In this document: in pieces, positions 1 through 7,505 of the stretch
Layout of the letters: every line of letters begins with the position of its first letter
Position numbering within the stretch: position 1 is the stretch's first letter
DNA from: Acetobacteraceae bacterium
GTDB taxonomy: Bacteria > Pseudomonadota > Alphaproteobacteria > Acetobacterales > Acetobacteraceae
Reading direction: 5' to 3'
Length of the DNA stretch: 16,269 nt
NCBI GenBank assembly: GCA_003133265.1
Contig: PKWQ01000245.1
Location: 1 to 16,269, forward strand
Notes under the pieces: generated by a model
Told to the model about the DNA's origin: nothing
What the model saw: the letters and a program-made list of their open reading frames with translations, nothing else
The model's database searches: none
Translations under genes and position numbers: made by a program

Positions 1-1660
1 CACCTTGATTGTCGCGCGGCAGCCAGGTTCGTTGCGGCGGACCGTTCATAATGCTGGCGGGGTTGGCACGCAGGAAGTTGGTCGATGAATCGTCGACCTT
101 GGCGAAAACCGCGGCATTCTGCTTGGCCCAGACCAGCTGGGAGCTGCCGGCATCATCGGGATAAATGCCGAATTCGGCGAAAACGAGAAAGGGTGTGCGA
201 TATATGAGGCCGTCCGGGTCCATCGAATTGCCCACCCGGCTGGCGACGAGATTGAACGTCTTGCCGGCCAGCGCGGGTCCGCCGACGACGATCGGAATCG
301 TGTCGGTGCGCAGCTTGACTGCGGTGCGCACTTCGATCTGCACGCGCTCGGGCAGCACAAGGCGCGGCGCAATTTCCCGCTCGCTGCTGCGCGGAGCGCC
401 GGGTTGGTCCTGCCGGCGGATCGTGCGGACGAACTGCACGTTGGCGGTATTGTCGCCATATTGCAGCATCCAGCTCGCCTCGGCATCGCCCCAGGCAAGG
501 GATTGCGGACCTGCCTCCCAATTGCCGATATAGTCGGTTTCGAGCAGAACGACGTCACCGTTGCGCAGGCGCGCCGCATCATCGGCATCCATGTCGGCGG
601 TGACGGTAGCCAGGCCGCGCTCGATCATCTGACGATTGGCCGGGCTGATGTTCTTGGCGCGATAATCCGCCAGCCGCGTGTATTGCAGACCTTCGTTCAG
701 TTGGCGGTTGACGAAGGAGTATTTCTTGTCGCGGATCGGTGCATAGAGCTTGCCGTCATGGATGGGAAGGTTGCTGCCGGCGATCAGCAAATGACGCTTG
801 CCGCCGGTCGCGCGCGGATATTTCACCCGGCCGCTGTCGAATGCCGCCTGGTCCTCGATGACATGCACGGCGCGAAAGCGCGGCGACAGCGGCACCCACC
901 GCTCGAAGCCGCTCTGCAGGGCGAGGAATCCGCCGGGGCGCGAGGGGGCGGGCAGGCGCGCGGTGTCGCCGTCGCGCAAGGTGGTGAACGATCCCGCGCG
1001 CCCGCGGCCCTGCGGCCCGCGTTCGGTCAGCGGATCGGCGAGATAGCTCCACCGCCCCTCCATCGAGCCGTCGGCGCGAATGGCGAGGTCCAGCGTGACG
1101 ATGTCGGTGTCGGCCTGCGCCGGCGCGAAGGTTGCGAGGTCGATCACCGTTTCGACATTGTCGATCTTGACGCGGATTTTCGCCGGACTTCCCGCCGTTG
1201 CTCCAAGCGTCTGGCCCGGCACGCCGGGCGGGCTGATCGCGCGCCCTTCCGGCGAGGCGCCATGCAGGCGCAGCCGCATGGCCGAACTGTTCGCGCCCGG
1301 CGTGGTGATGTCGTCATTCTCGGCGGTCAGCTCCAGCCGCGCGCCACCGCTTGGATTGTCCAGCAGCACGCGGCAATGCGGGCCGGCGCCAGTGTCGCGA
1401 TAGACCTGCGCGCTGCGCCAGTTCGGCGGGCCCCAATCGCAATAGGCGACCCCATGCACCTCGCCGAGCGTGGCATCGGCGTAGGTGATCTTCCATTTCG
1501 CCACTTGCCGCCAGGGTTCGTCCTGTGCCGGAGGTGGCGTTTGCGCGGATGGCGCGGCGGCCGGCGGCGAGGGGGCCGCGCGCTCCAGCGTCTGGGCGTA
1601 CGCGATACCGGGTGCCGCCATCCAGGCCAGGAAAGCCAGCAGGAACGCACTGCGGATCAT
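1..1660 (-). CDS. Large exported protein of unknown function (C-terminus beyond left edge)
   Basis: I translated the minus strand from the ATG at 1660-1658 and found no stop for 553 codons to the window edge, so the C-terminus is missing. Residues 1-22 form a clear signal peptide (basic start MIRSAF, hydrophobic core, AYA|Q cleavage). A Pro/Ala-rich linker follows at about residues 27-47, then a mature part rich in alternating polar and hydrophobic residues, probably beta-rich. Cys74 (in YCDWGPP) and Cys96 (in PHCRV) are the only cysteines early in the mature part and could form a disulfide. I do not recognise the family. The start overlaps the stop of the upstream gene (ATGA, 1657-1660), which implies translational coupling with the frame-broken exported gene. 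An envelope or periplasmic location is inferred from the signal peptide. Opposite-strand open frames over this stretch are shadows of it. Confidence 0.85.
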   Translation of the reverse strand, partial: MIRSAFLLAFLAWMAAPGIAYAQTLERAAPSPPAAAPSAQTPPPAQDEPWRQVAKWKITYADATLGEVHGVAYCDWGPPNWRSAQVYRDTGAGPHCRVLLDNPSGGARLELTAENDDITTPGANSSAMRLRLHGASPEGRAISPPGVPGQTLGATAGSPAKIRVKIDNVETVIDLATFAPAQADTDIVTLDLAIRADGSMEGRWSYLADPLTERGPQGRGRAGSFTTLRDGDTARLPAPSRPGGFLALQSGFERWVPLSPRFRAVHVIEDQAAFDSGRVKYPRATGGKRHLLIAGSNLPIHDGKLYAPIRDKKYSFVNRQLNEGLQYTRLADYRAKNISPANRQMIERGLATVTADMDADDAARLRNGDVVLLETDYIGNWEAGPQSLAWGDAEASWMLQYGDNTANVQFVRTIRRQDQPGAPRSSEREIAPRLVLPERVQIEVRTAVKLRTDTIPIVVGGPALAGKTFNLVASRVGNSMDPDGLIYRTPFLVFAEFGIYPDDAGSSQLVWAKQNAAVFAKVDDSSTNFLRANPASIMNGPPQRTWLPRDNQG

Positions 1661-3671
1661 GAGTGCCCCGGCAGGAAGGATTGAGTGCGGAACAGCCGGT
1701 GATCGCCATTCACCGGCTGGGCGGTAAGATCCAGCTTGCCGCCGGCCTCGATGGAGACCGGGTAGCTCTCGCCGTCGTACGGCTCGTCGAAAACCAGATC
1801 GATGGCCGTGGGCACGCCGGGATAGAGCCGATCGATGATGTAGTCGCGCCTGGCACCGCGGGCGATGAGCACCACGCGCGGTGGGGTGGCGGCGGGTGGA
1901 CAAAGCGCCTGCCACTCCGCGGGGGAGATGTCCGGCGCCGACTGGTCCCAGAGATCGAGATATTGCTGCAACGCGCGCAGCAAGCCGGCGCGATTACCCT
2001 TCTCCATGACGGGCGGAATCTTGTCCGGATCCGAAAATCTCGGCATCATTATCACCAGTTTGGCCATTTCGGGCCAGACTGGCTCGCGCGCGGCCTGAAC
2101 CGCGGCGGCGATGCGGCGCACGCGCGCGAAATGCTCATCGACCAGCTTGGTGAAGGCAGCGCGTCCCGGGCCGGTCGCGTAGCGGCTGATATCCCGGATT
2201 GTCTGGAATGCGCTGATGACGGCCTGGCGAAATTGCGCCGCGCTGGGCCCGCTGCCCGAGGCGAGATACGCTTGCTCGGCGTGGGCAAGGATATTGGGGG
2301 CATAGAGCTGGGCTTCCTGGCCATCGAGCAGGCCTGCCAGAAGTGCCGTTGCGCGCAGCACGCGGAAACGCCGCTCGTAGATGCGCCCCGTGGTGCCGCC
2401 GGCGCCATACCATTCGTCGCCGACCATGTAGGCCCACATGTATCGCCTGAAGGCGGCGGAGTGGGGAAGCTTGCGATCGGCCAGCCCCATGAGAATGGAC
2501 AATGTCTTGCATGCGACGGCTTCCGCCGGGCTGCCGGTGGGGGCGGGACCGCCGAAGCGGCTGTGTAGGGAAGCGAGCTCGACGGTCGCGCGATTGATGA
2601 AGATGGCGCCAGCACCCTCAAAGGGCCCGTCCTTGTCGGACACCGGAATTCCACCGCCGTCGAAATGCGTCGGCCGGCCCATCAATCCCGTCAGACCGGA
2701 AATTTTCTTATCGCGGTCGGTCGAGAGGAAAACATCGAGGGTGGCACTGGCCAGATCGTAGAAATCCAGCGCCGGGCCGGTGGGCGGGGCATCGGTGATG
2801 GGCGGGCCGCCGGGATGGCGCAGCATGGATTGGATGCGGGCAAAGCGCGGCAGTTCGCGCCAGTTCGGATCCGGGCGCACCGCCTGTTCGATGATCGCCT
2901 GCAGCGTGTAAAGCGCCTGGCTGCGCACCAATGCGACGCGGTTCGCCGCGGGGCTGCTGCGCGTGCGGGCCTGCGGTACGCGGCCGAGGTCATCGACCAG
3001 GAAACGCAGCCAGTGCAGGGCGGCATCGCGCACACCGAAGGTGCCGGCGTGCCAATTCCGGGTTGCGCCGGCACTGTGCCCGGCGCGTCTGCTGGCGTCG
3101 GCGGCAGGGCGGAGAAGCTGGCCCCGGCTGGTGCCGCGCCGTTGGCAGGCGCCACGGCCGCTCGCGGCGGGGTCGGCAAGCCCGCGAATTGGGTGGCGCC
3201 GGCTGGCGCCGCAGGCTGTGCTGCCGCGCCGGCAGAAGATGGGCGGGCGTCTGTACCGCGCGCTATCTCCTGCGCCCGCGGTGCTGGCGTGAAATTCCAC
3301 TCGCCTTCCTTGCTGGCCTGGTAGGTTCCCGCCTGCTTGCCCTGGTGGAAGACGGAAATCCGCACATGCTCGACAACAGCGCAGTCGGCCGCCAGAGGTG
3401 CTTTGAGACGGTTCATCAGCTCGATCCGTGCCGCCTCATTGCCGGCATCGGGGCTGTCGGCATCCAGGACCATGCGCAGCCGGACATCGGGCCGGCACCA
3501 CCCGGCGCCGCCTTCGGCGACGATCGCCAGCTTATGCGCAGCGGACCGCGCGAAGACATGGTCCGCACCGGGCGCGCCGGAGGCTGCGGTCTGCGCCAGC
3601 GCGCCGTACGCACCAGCGAGCATGAGCCCGAGGCCTGCCAGAAAATGTCGCACGCATCCGAGATCGCGCAT
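1657..3671 (-). pseudogene. Exported protein of unknown function, reading frame broken near 3030-3060
   Basis: The gene starts at the ATG at 3671-3669, 31 bp after the OmpA-type stop, with a G-rich stretch just upstream. Residues 1-26 are a signal peptide (cleavage GALA|QT). Residues 35-128 form a domain shared with the neighbouring gene at 5096: SAAHKL, GGAGWC, LRMVLDADSPD, NRLK, YQASK, with Cys59 and Cys97. A Pro/Ala-rich linker follows at about 130-212. Past about 3035 this frame turns into shadow-like sequence, while the frame one base back gives convincing protein (DAALHWLRFLVDDLG onward) to the TGA at 1657-1659. The span of 2015 bases is one short of a multiple of three, as expected for a single missing base; repaired, it would encode about 671 residues. 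The C-terminal part looks largely helical up to a final segment near VVLIARGARRDYIIDRLYPG; I recognise no family. It may be a real lesion or a consensus error. No convincing slippery heptamer was seen. Confidence 0.75.
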
Positions 3672-3701
3672 GTCACATTTCCCCCAGATCGGGGTTAGCA
3701 G

Positions 3702-4469
3702 CTACTCCACCCGCCGGTTCTTTGCCTTGTTCGCCTCGCTGTCGTTGGGCGCGACTGGCTTGGTATCGCCATAGCCCTTGGCCGCAAGACGCGCGGCGTC
3801 GATGCCGTATTTCTTGGTCAGCACATCGACCACGGCCTGCGCGCGACCCTCGGAGAGCTTCAGATTATGGTCCTTCTCGCCGGTATTGTCGGTATGTCCG
3901 GAAATCTCCAGCTTGAGGGACCGATCGATCTTCATGAGGCTCGCGACCTCGTCGAGTGTCTTGGAGCTCTCGGGCTTGACGTCGGTTTTATCGACATCAA
4001 AGAGAATGCCGTAGAGATCAATGGTGCCTTTGGTTGCCAGAGCGTCGGCGATGTCGGACGCCTTAACCGTGACCATATTGATGTCCACGGACTTTTTAGC
4101 GACGACATCGACGATCACCGTCGGGTCATCCGTCATAAAATGAATTGGTCCGTGCCCGAAATCGACATCATAGGCCTTGTTATGATTGCCGACCCACACG
4201 GCGCCATTGACGTCCTGGCCAGCTACGGCACCCTTTGCGGTGACGTATGCCATCTGCTGCCAGACCTCGCCCCATTGCAGCCAAACGGCATCGGCGCCAC
4301 TCGGCGCCTGCCAGCCCTGATGATAGACCTGATAGGCGAAAATTCGGTCCGCAAAAGGCAGGCGCTCGGCCGTCTGAGCGAGACCGGCATCGGCCAGCGC
4401 ATGCTCATAATTGCGCAACAGCTCCAGAACCGTGTGACCGGGCAATACGTGATATATGATGCGCGTCAT
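3702..4469 (-). CDS. OmpA-family peptidoglycan-binding protein, C-terminal fragment downstream of an in-frame stop
   Basis: This open frame of 255 residues carries an OmpA C-terminal domain in about its last 105 residues: ILFDVDKTDVKPES, then SGHTDNTG, NLKLSEGRAQAVVDVL, GYGDTKP and NRRVE. The Asp of HTD and the Arg of NRRVE are the family's peptidoglycan-binding positions, so the protein should tether an envelope component to the cell wall. The part before it (TRIIYHVLPGHTVLELLRNYEHAL) matches the N-terminal module common in such OmpA proteins, which normally begins further upstream. Translation upstream in the same frame stays sensible (TRPYDSYNIAAPDEKDPSIW) back to a single TAA at 4556-4554, then enters the 5096-4554 gene. 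As it stands the fragment has no signal peptide. A GAAGG sequence about 5 nt before the ATG at 4469 could permit internal initiation, but the product would probably stay in the cytoplasm. Confidence 0.8.
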   Translation of the reverse strand: MTRIIYHVLPGHTVLELLRNYEHALADAGLAQTAERLPFADRIFAYQVYHQGWQAPSGADAVWLQWGEVWQQMAYVTAKGAVAGQDVNGAVWVGNHNKAYDVDFGHGPIHFMTDDPTVIVDVVAKKSVDINMVTVKASDIADALATKGTIDLYGILFDVDKTDVKPESSKTLDEVASLMKIDRSLKLEISGHTDNTGEKDHNLKLSEGRAQAVVDVLTKKYGIDAARLAAKGYGDTKPVAPNDSEANKAKNRRVE

Positions 4470-4553
4470 CTGACCTTCAACGGACGAAAAGCGCCAGATG
4501 GAGGGGTCTTTTTCATCGGGCGCGGCGATATTGTAGCTGTCATAGGGTCGCGT

Positions 4554-5096
4554 TTAATGGGCGATAATGCTTGATCCCTGATAGCGCTTCAGAAAAGCAG
4601 GATCACTGCCGCCGGCGACATCCCCGGGTGCCGTTCGTGCCGATGCCGCGGCGGCAGTGACCGCACCCTTCTGTTCGGCCTCGGTATCCAGCGAAGCCGG
4701 CTGATGCGCCGTGGTGGCCGAGACGTTGGACTTGAACACCCAGCCGTCGGCCTTGCTGGCCTGATAGCCGCCGGTCGGCTTGCCTTGCGCCAGCACGCTG
4801 GCCGTCGCATCCGCCGCCGCCGCATATTCGCTGCCGATCGGCATCTTCAGCCGGTTCAGCACGTCGTTCTGCGCGGCGGGGTTGGCGATGTCGGGGCTGT
4901 CCGCATCCAACACCATGCGCAAGGTAAGATGCGGCCCGCACCATTTGGCGCCACCGCCGGCGAACACCTTGAGCTTGTGCGCCGCCGATTGCGCCAACAG
5001 GAAATCATCCGCCCGCGCGGCAGCCGGATGCAGAAGCGCAACCGCGATGCCAATCGAAACCATTGGAAGCCACTGTAACGAACACCGCGCTTTCAT
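4554..5096 (-). CDS. Exported protein with unrecognised Cys domain; N-terminal fragment of the interrupted OmpA-type gene
   Basis: The ATG at 5096-5094 is preceded by GAGGAT at a good distance. The product is 180 residues with a signal peptide (cleavage near AAARA|DD, residue 29). Residues 31-123 are paralogous to residues 35-128 of the protein starting at 3671: SAAHKL, GGAKWC, LRMVLDADSPD, NRLK, YQASK and a final W-x-F. Cys53 is kept, but the second cysteine of the paralogue is Tyr91 here. The last residues (GGSDPAFLKRYQGSSIIAH) match the start of the module that normally precedes the OmpA domain, and the frame continues unbroken after the TAA into the 4469-3702 fragment. The two are therefore most likely one gene of 464 codons split by a nonsense codon. 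Domain function is unknown. It lies 33 bp after the lipoprotein gene, probably in the same operon. Confidence 0.8.
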   Translation of the reverse strand: MKARCSLQWLPMVSIGIAVALLHPAAARADDFLLAQSAAHKLKVFAGGGAKWCGPHLTLRMVLDADSPDIANPAAQNDVLNRLKMPIGSEYAAAADATASVLAQGKPTGGYQASKADGWVFKSNVSATTAHQPASLDTEAEQKGAVTAAAASARTAPGDVAGGSDPAFLKRYQGSSIIAH

Positions 5097-5129
5097 GACG
5101 TATCCTCATGCTCTGGGCGGATCGGGGGG

Positions 5130-6131
5130 CTACAGAAGTTCCCAGCTACCGTCTGGTGATTTGCAGGCCGATTGGGTCGATGTTTCGGACTGGCCCTTGG
5201 CGGTGACGGTCGTCTTCAGGTCGCGACAGGGAACCTCCGCGGTGACCTTGTCCACTTTCGTGTTGGGGCCGAGCGCATCGAGATCGGCCGCACTGCGCAC
5301 CGGCGCATCGCTGTCCAGATCGAAGGCGCTCGGGCTGCGCGCAGGCGCTGCCGCCACGGCCGCGGGGCGCGGCACAGGTTCCAGGCTGGCGGCGCTGACA
5401 TAGCCGATGGTGCGCCCGCCGCGAGCCACCATGATCCAAGGCTCGCCGCTCACCTTGCCAACGGCGGTGATCTTATCGCCGGGCGCCAGCCGGCCGGCTG
5501 AAGCGCTGGTTATGCTCGGCGCAAGCTTGATATTGGCGGCGCCCTTCGCCTGATACGTCCGGCCGATCGGCTCCAGCGCCGGCGCGGGCGCCACATTGGC
5601 ATCGCGCACCACCGCGACGGTGCGCGCCTCGGTATGGGTATTGATCGGGGTTATCGTCGCCACGGTATCGGTACGGCCCGACTTCCACGGCACCGCCGCA
5701 TTATCCGCGCTCGCCACCAGAGCTTGCTGGGATTGGGCGGCGAGCGCGCTGCGGTCGTCCTCATCCAGCGCCGCGCCAATCCGATTGCCGATCAGCCCGC
5801 CCACGGTAGCGCCGACCAATGCGCCGGCCACCCCGCCACCGCCGCGTCCGCCCAATAGGCCGCCGGCAATGCCGCCCCGCGCTGCCCCGGAGCCGGTGCC
5901 GATTGTTTCCTTGGTGCCCATACCCTGCCCGGCACATCCGGCAATGAACAGGGTCAATGCCAGGGCGACGGCACTGTCGCGTACCCCGCCGGAACGTCGC
6001 TTCTGCTGAATGACCTGATCCGAGCGAGTGACCAATGCTCTGTCCAGTATGGCGCCATTTTGCCTGTGCAACTCCCTTGTGATCGGACACGGAAGAAGAC
6101 TTGGCGAAATCGTGCGGGTTCCAACCCTCAT
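5130..6131 (-). CDS. Glycine-zipper 17 kDa surface-antigen-type lipoprotein with SH3-like segment
   Basis: Numbered from the ATG at 6131 (333 residues), a hydrophobic stretch ends in the lipobox FIAGC with lipidation Cys66, so an outer-membrane lipoprotein is likely. A glycine zipper (GGIAGGLLGG, GALVGATVGGLIGNRIG) spans about 80-122. An SH3-like segment spans about 193-252 (YQAKGAANIKLAPS, GDKITAVGKV, WIMVARGGRTIGYVS). The C-terminus (about 300-333, VPCRDLKTTV through ACKSPDGSWELL, Cys302 and Cys323) matches the end of rickettsial 17 kDa surface antigens. The start is uncertain: the n-region before the hydrophobic core is unusually long (over 50 residues). A GTG at 6143 is also in frame, but the ATG at 6131 has GAGGG about 11 nt upstream. 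A TTG at 6035 would give a more normal signal peptide. It is first in the minus-strand envelope cluster and divergent from the small exported gene at 6212. Confidence 0.85.
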   Translation of the reverse strand: MRVGTRTISPSLLPCPITRELHRQNGAILDRALVTRSDQVIQQKRRSGGVRDSAVALALTLFIAGCAGQGMGTKETIGTGSGAARGGIAGGLLGGRGGGGVAGALVGATVGGLIGNRIGAALDEDDRSALAAQSQQALVASADNAAVPWKSGRTDTVATITPINTHTEARTVAVVRDANVAPAPALEPIGRTYQAKGAANIKLAPSITSASAGRLAPGDKITAVGKVSGEPWIMVARGGRTIGYVSAASLEPVPRPAAVAAAPARSPSAFDLDSDAPVRSAADLDALGPNTKVDKVTAEVPCRDLKTTVTAKGQSETSTQSACKSPDGSWELL

Positions 6132-6165
6132 ACACAACAGCACCCTCAGTCTACGTGAAGATAAG

Positions 6166-6177
6166 GGAGAATACTCC
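6166..6177. promoter_or_regulatory. Short dyad GGAGAATACTCC in divergent gap
   Basis: GGAG and CTCC flank AATA in the 80-bp gap between the minus-strand lipoprotein gene and the plus-strand gene at 6212. Its place between divergent starts would suit an operator or shared promoter region, but the arms are only 4 bp and this may be chance. No clear -35/-10 pair was assigned. Confidence 0.15.
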
Positions 6178-6211
6178 TGTTAGCCGGCTGTCCCATACGA
6201 GGGCCACGGCG

Positions 6212-6550
6212 ATGATGAATTTGCGTTTCAGTCCTCTGCTTCTGGCGGCGATGTTGGTGCTTCTCTCCACGCCAGTCGCCTGGTCGCAAGCGACGCTACC
6301 CCGTGCGCCCGGTCGTCCAGGTCCCATCAGCGAACCGGTCCCGCCGTCGCAGAAGGTCCGGGACTACTTCGCCGTCGCGAAGCGAGACGCCGAGCGCGCG
6401 GAGCACAAACTCGCCGGGCAATCCGCCCTGCCTGCGCATCTTGCCGGACGCCTGAGCACGAATGAGCAGCACGACCTCCGCAGTGGCATCCATGCCCGGC
6501 GGACGGTTTATAAGAAATATTCTACCCCGAAAATATATTATTTGTGGTAA
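6212..6550 (+). CDS. Small exported protein of unknown function
   Basis: The chosen ATG at 6212 (another directly follows at 6215) has GAGGG about 8 nt upstream. It gives 112 residues starting with a signal peptide (MMNLRFSPLLLAAMLVLLS, cleavage near AWS|QA). Longer in-frame starts near 6101 would put a hydrophilic 37-residue extension before the signal and overlap the divergent lipoprotein gene. The mature part is Pro-rich, then charged (PPSQKVRDYFAVAKRDAERAEHKL). The last 15 or so codons (TVYKKYSTPKIYYLW) are strikingly AT-rich compared with the rest of the gene and run into the AT-rich promoter-like region, so the natural C-terminus may have been altered. I do not recognise a family. It lies 70 bp upstream of the sulfurtransferase but shows no functional link to it. 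Confidence 0.55.
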   Translation: MMNLRFSPLLLAAMLVLLSTPVAWSQATLPRAPGRPGPISEPVPPSQKVRDYFAVAKRDAERAEHKLAGQSALPAHLAGRLSTNEQHDLRSGIHARRTVYKKYSTPKIYYLW

Positions 6551-6620
6551 ATTATCCTACTTATTGCGTTATAATTCAATATAATAGATATATATTCTCC
6601 AATTCGATAATGGAGACATA
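6551..6620 (+). promoter_or_regulatory. AT-rich promoter-like leader of the sulfur module
   Basis: This gap is much more AT-rich than anything else in the window. It contains two exact TATAAT hexamers (6570-6575 and 6580-6585) but no well-spaced -35 box. It ends with a GGAG ribosome-binding site (6612-6615) 5 nt before the ATG of the sulfurtransferase. A promoter for the two downstream genes is the natural reading. I found no clear ArsR-type (BigR/SqrR) dyad. Confidence 0.5.
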
Positions 6621-7505
6621 ATGCGTTCACATCATTTCGCCGCCACGATCGCCGCCGGCGCGTTCGCGCTGACGGCGCAGGCGGCCGTCGCCCAGCCGCT
6701 CGTCTCATCTGACTGGCTGCGCGCCCATCTCAACGATCCCAAGCTGGTCGTGCTGGATCTCAGGCCCGCCGCCCAGTACGCGACGGGCCACATCCCCGGC
6801 GCGGTCGGCGCGGATTACGAAAAATCCGGCTGGCGCGCGGTTACGCAAGACGGCGCCGGCGGCGCGCTGCCGCCGATCGACAGGATTTCCGCGGTGATCG
6901 GCAATTTCGGCGTCGCGGACGACAGCCATGCGGTGATTGTCGGCGACGATTTCGGCGCCATGGCGCGTGTCTACTGGACCTTCAAGGTGCTGGGACACCA
7001 GGCTGTCTCGGTGCTGGATGGCGGCTGGAACGGCTGGCGCGCCAATCCGGCGGACAAGGTGGCGACCGCCCCAGTGCAGCCCAGGCACGTCACCTTCGCC
7101 GCTCACTACGACCCGAGCATCCGCGCCGAACTGTCCGAGGTGGAGAAAGCCGTCGCGACAGGCTCGGAGACGCTGGTCGATGCCCGCCCGCCCGCGCAAT
7201 GGAACGGCACGGCAAAGACCCCGGTGGTTAAGACGCTTGGCCACCTGCCCGGTGCGGTATGGGTCGATCAGACCGAGGCTCTGCAATCCGGCGCCAAGCT
7301 GAAATCCAAGAGCGATCTGAAAAAACTGTTCGCCAAGGTGGGCGACGGGAAGGCGGTCACCTATTGCAACACCGGCCATCTCGCCGCGACCGACTGGTTC
7401 GTGCTCTCCGAGGTGCTGAACAAGCGGAACACCAAGATGTATGATGGTTCCATGTCGCAATGGGCCGCCGATGGCAGCCGCCCGGTGGTGGTCGAGACCC
7501 CGTGA
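6621..7505 (+). CDS. Exported rhodanese-type sulfurtransferase
   Basis: 294 residues. Residues 1-24 are a signal peptide (cleavage AVA|QP), placing the enzyme outside the cytoplasm. Two rhodanese domains follow (about 25-145 and 160-285). The first holds VLDLRPAAQYATGHIPGA and VLDGGWNGW and is the inactive-type domain. The second holds VDARPPAQW, LGHLPGAVWVD and the catalytic loop CNTGHLA with Cys249, the only cysteine in the protein. Enzymes of this two-domain family (thiosulfate or 3-mercaptopyruvate sulfurtransferases) pass a sulfane sulfur through a persulfide on that cysteine. The stop overlaps the GTG start of the YeeE/YedE transporter by 4 bp (GTGA), so the two are translationally coupled. 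The likely role is handling thiosulfate or a related sulfane sulfur next to its transporter. The true donor and acceptor cannot be read from sequence. Confidence 0.92.
   Translation: MRSHHFAATIAAGAFALTAQAAVAQPLVSSDWLRAHLNDPKLVVLDLRPAAQYATGHIPGAVGADYEKSGWRAVTQDGAGGALPPIDRISAVIGNFGVADDSHAVIVGDDFGAMARVYWTFKVLGHQAVSVLDGGWNGWRANPADKVATAPVQPRHVTFAAHYDPSIRAELSEVEKAVATGSETLVDARPPAQWNGTAKTPVVKTLGHLPGAVWVDQTEALQSGAKLKSKSDLKKLFAKVGDGKAVTYCNTGHLAATDWFVLSEVLNKRNTKMYDGSMSQWAADGSRPVVVETP

Noticed and set aside
404..1684. Long plus-strand open frame (426 codons)
   Set aside because: It lies opposite the minus-strand exported protein, which has a signal peptide, an ATGA overlap with its neighbour and normal residue usage. 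The plus-strand product is Arg/Gly/Ala-rich and shadow-like.
1663..2568. Plus-strand open frame of 301 codons
   Set aside because: Antisense shadow of the C-terminal part of the exported gene; no recognisable motif.
3020..3070. Programmed minus-one frameshifting as the cause of the frame change
   Set aside because: I found no good X-XXY-YYZ slippery heptamer or following structure in the right frame; a missing base is simpler.
4554..4556. Recoded stop (selenocysteine or pyrrolysine)
   Set aside because: The codon is TAA, which is used by neither system, so a nonsense mutation or sequence error is preferred.
6101..6211. Upstream in-frame starts for the small exported gene
   Set aside because: They would bury the signal peptide behind 37 hydrophilic residues and overlap the divergent gene; the ATG at 6212 has a GAGGG site.
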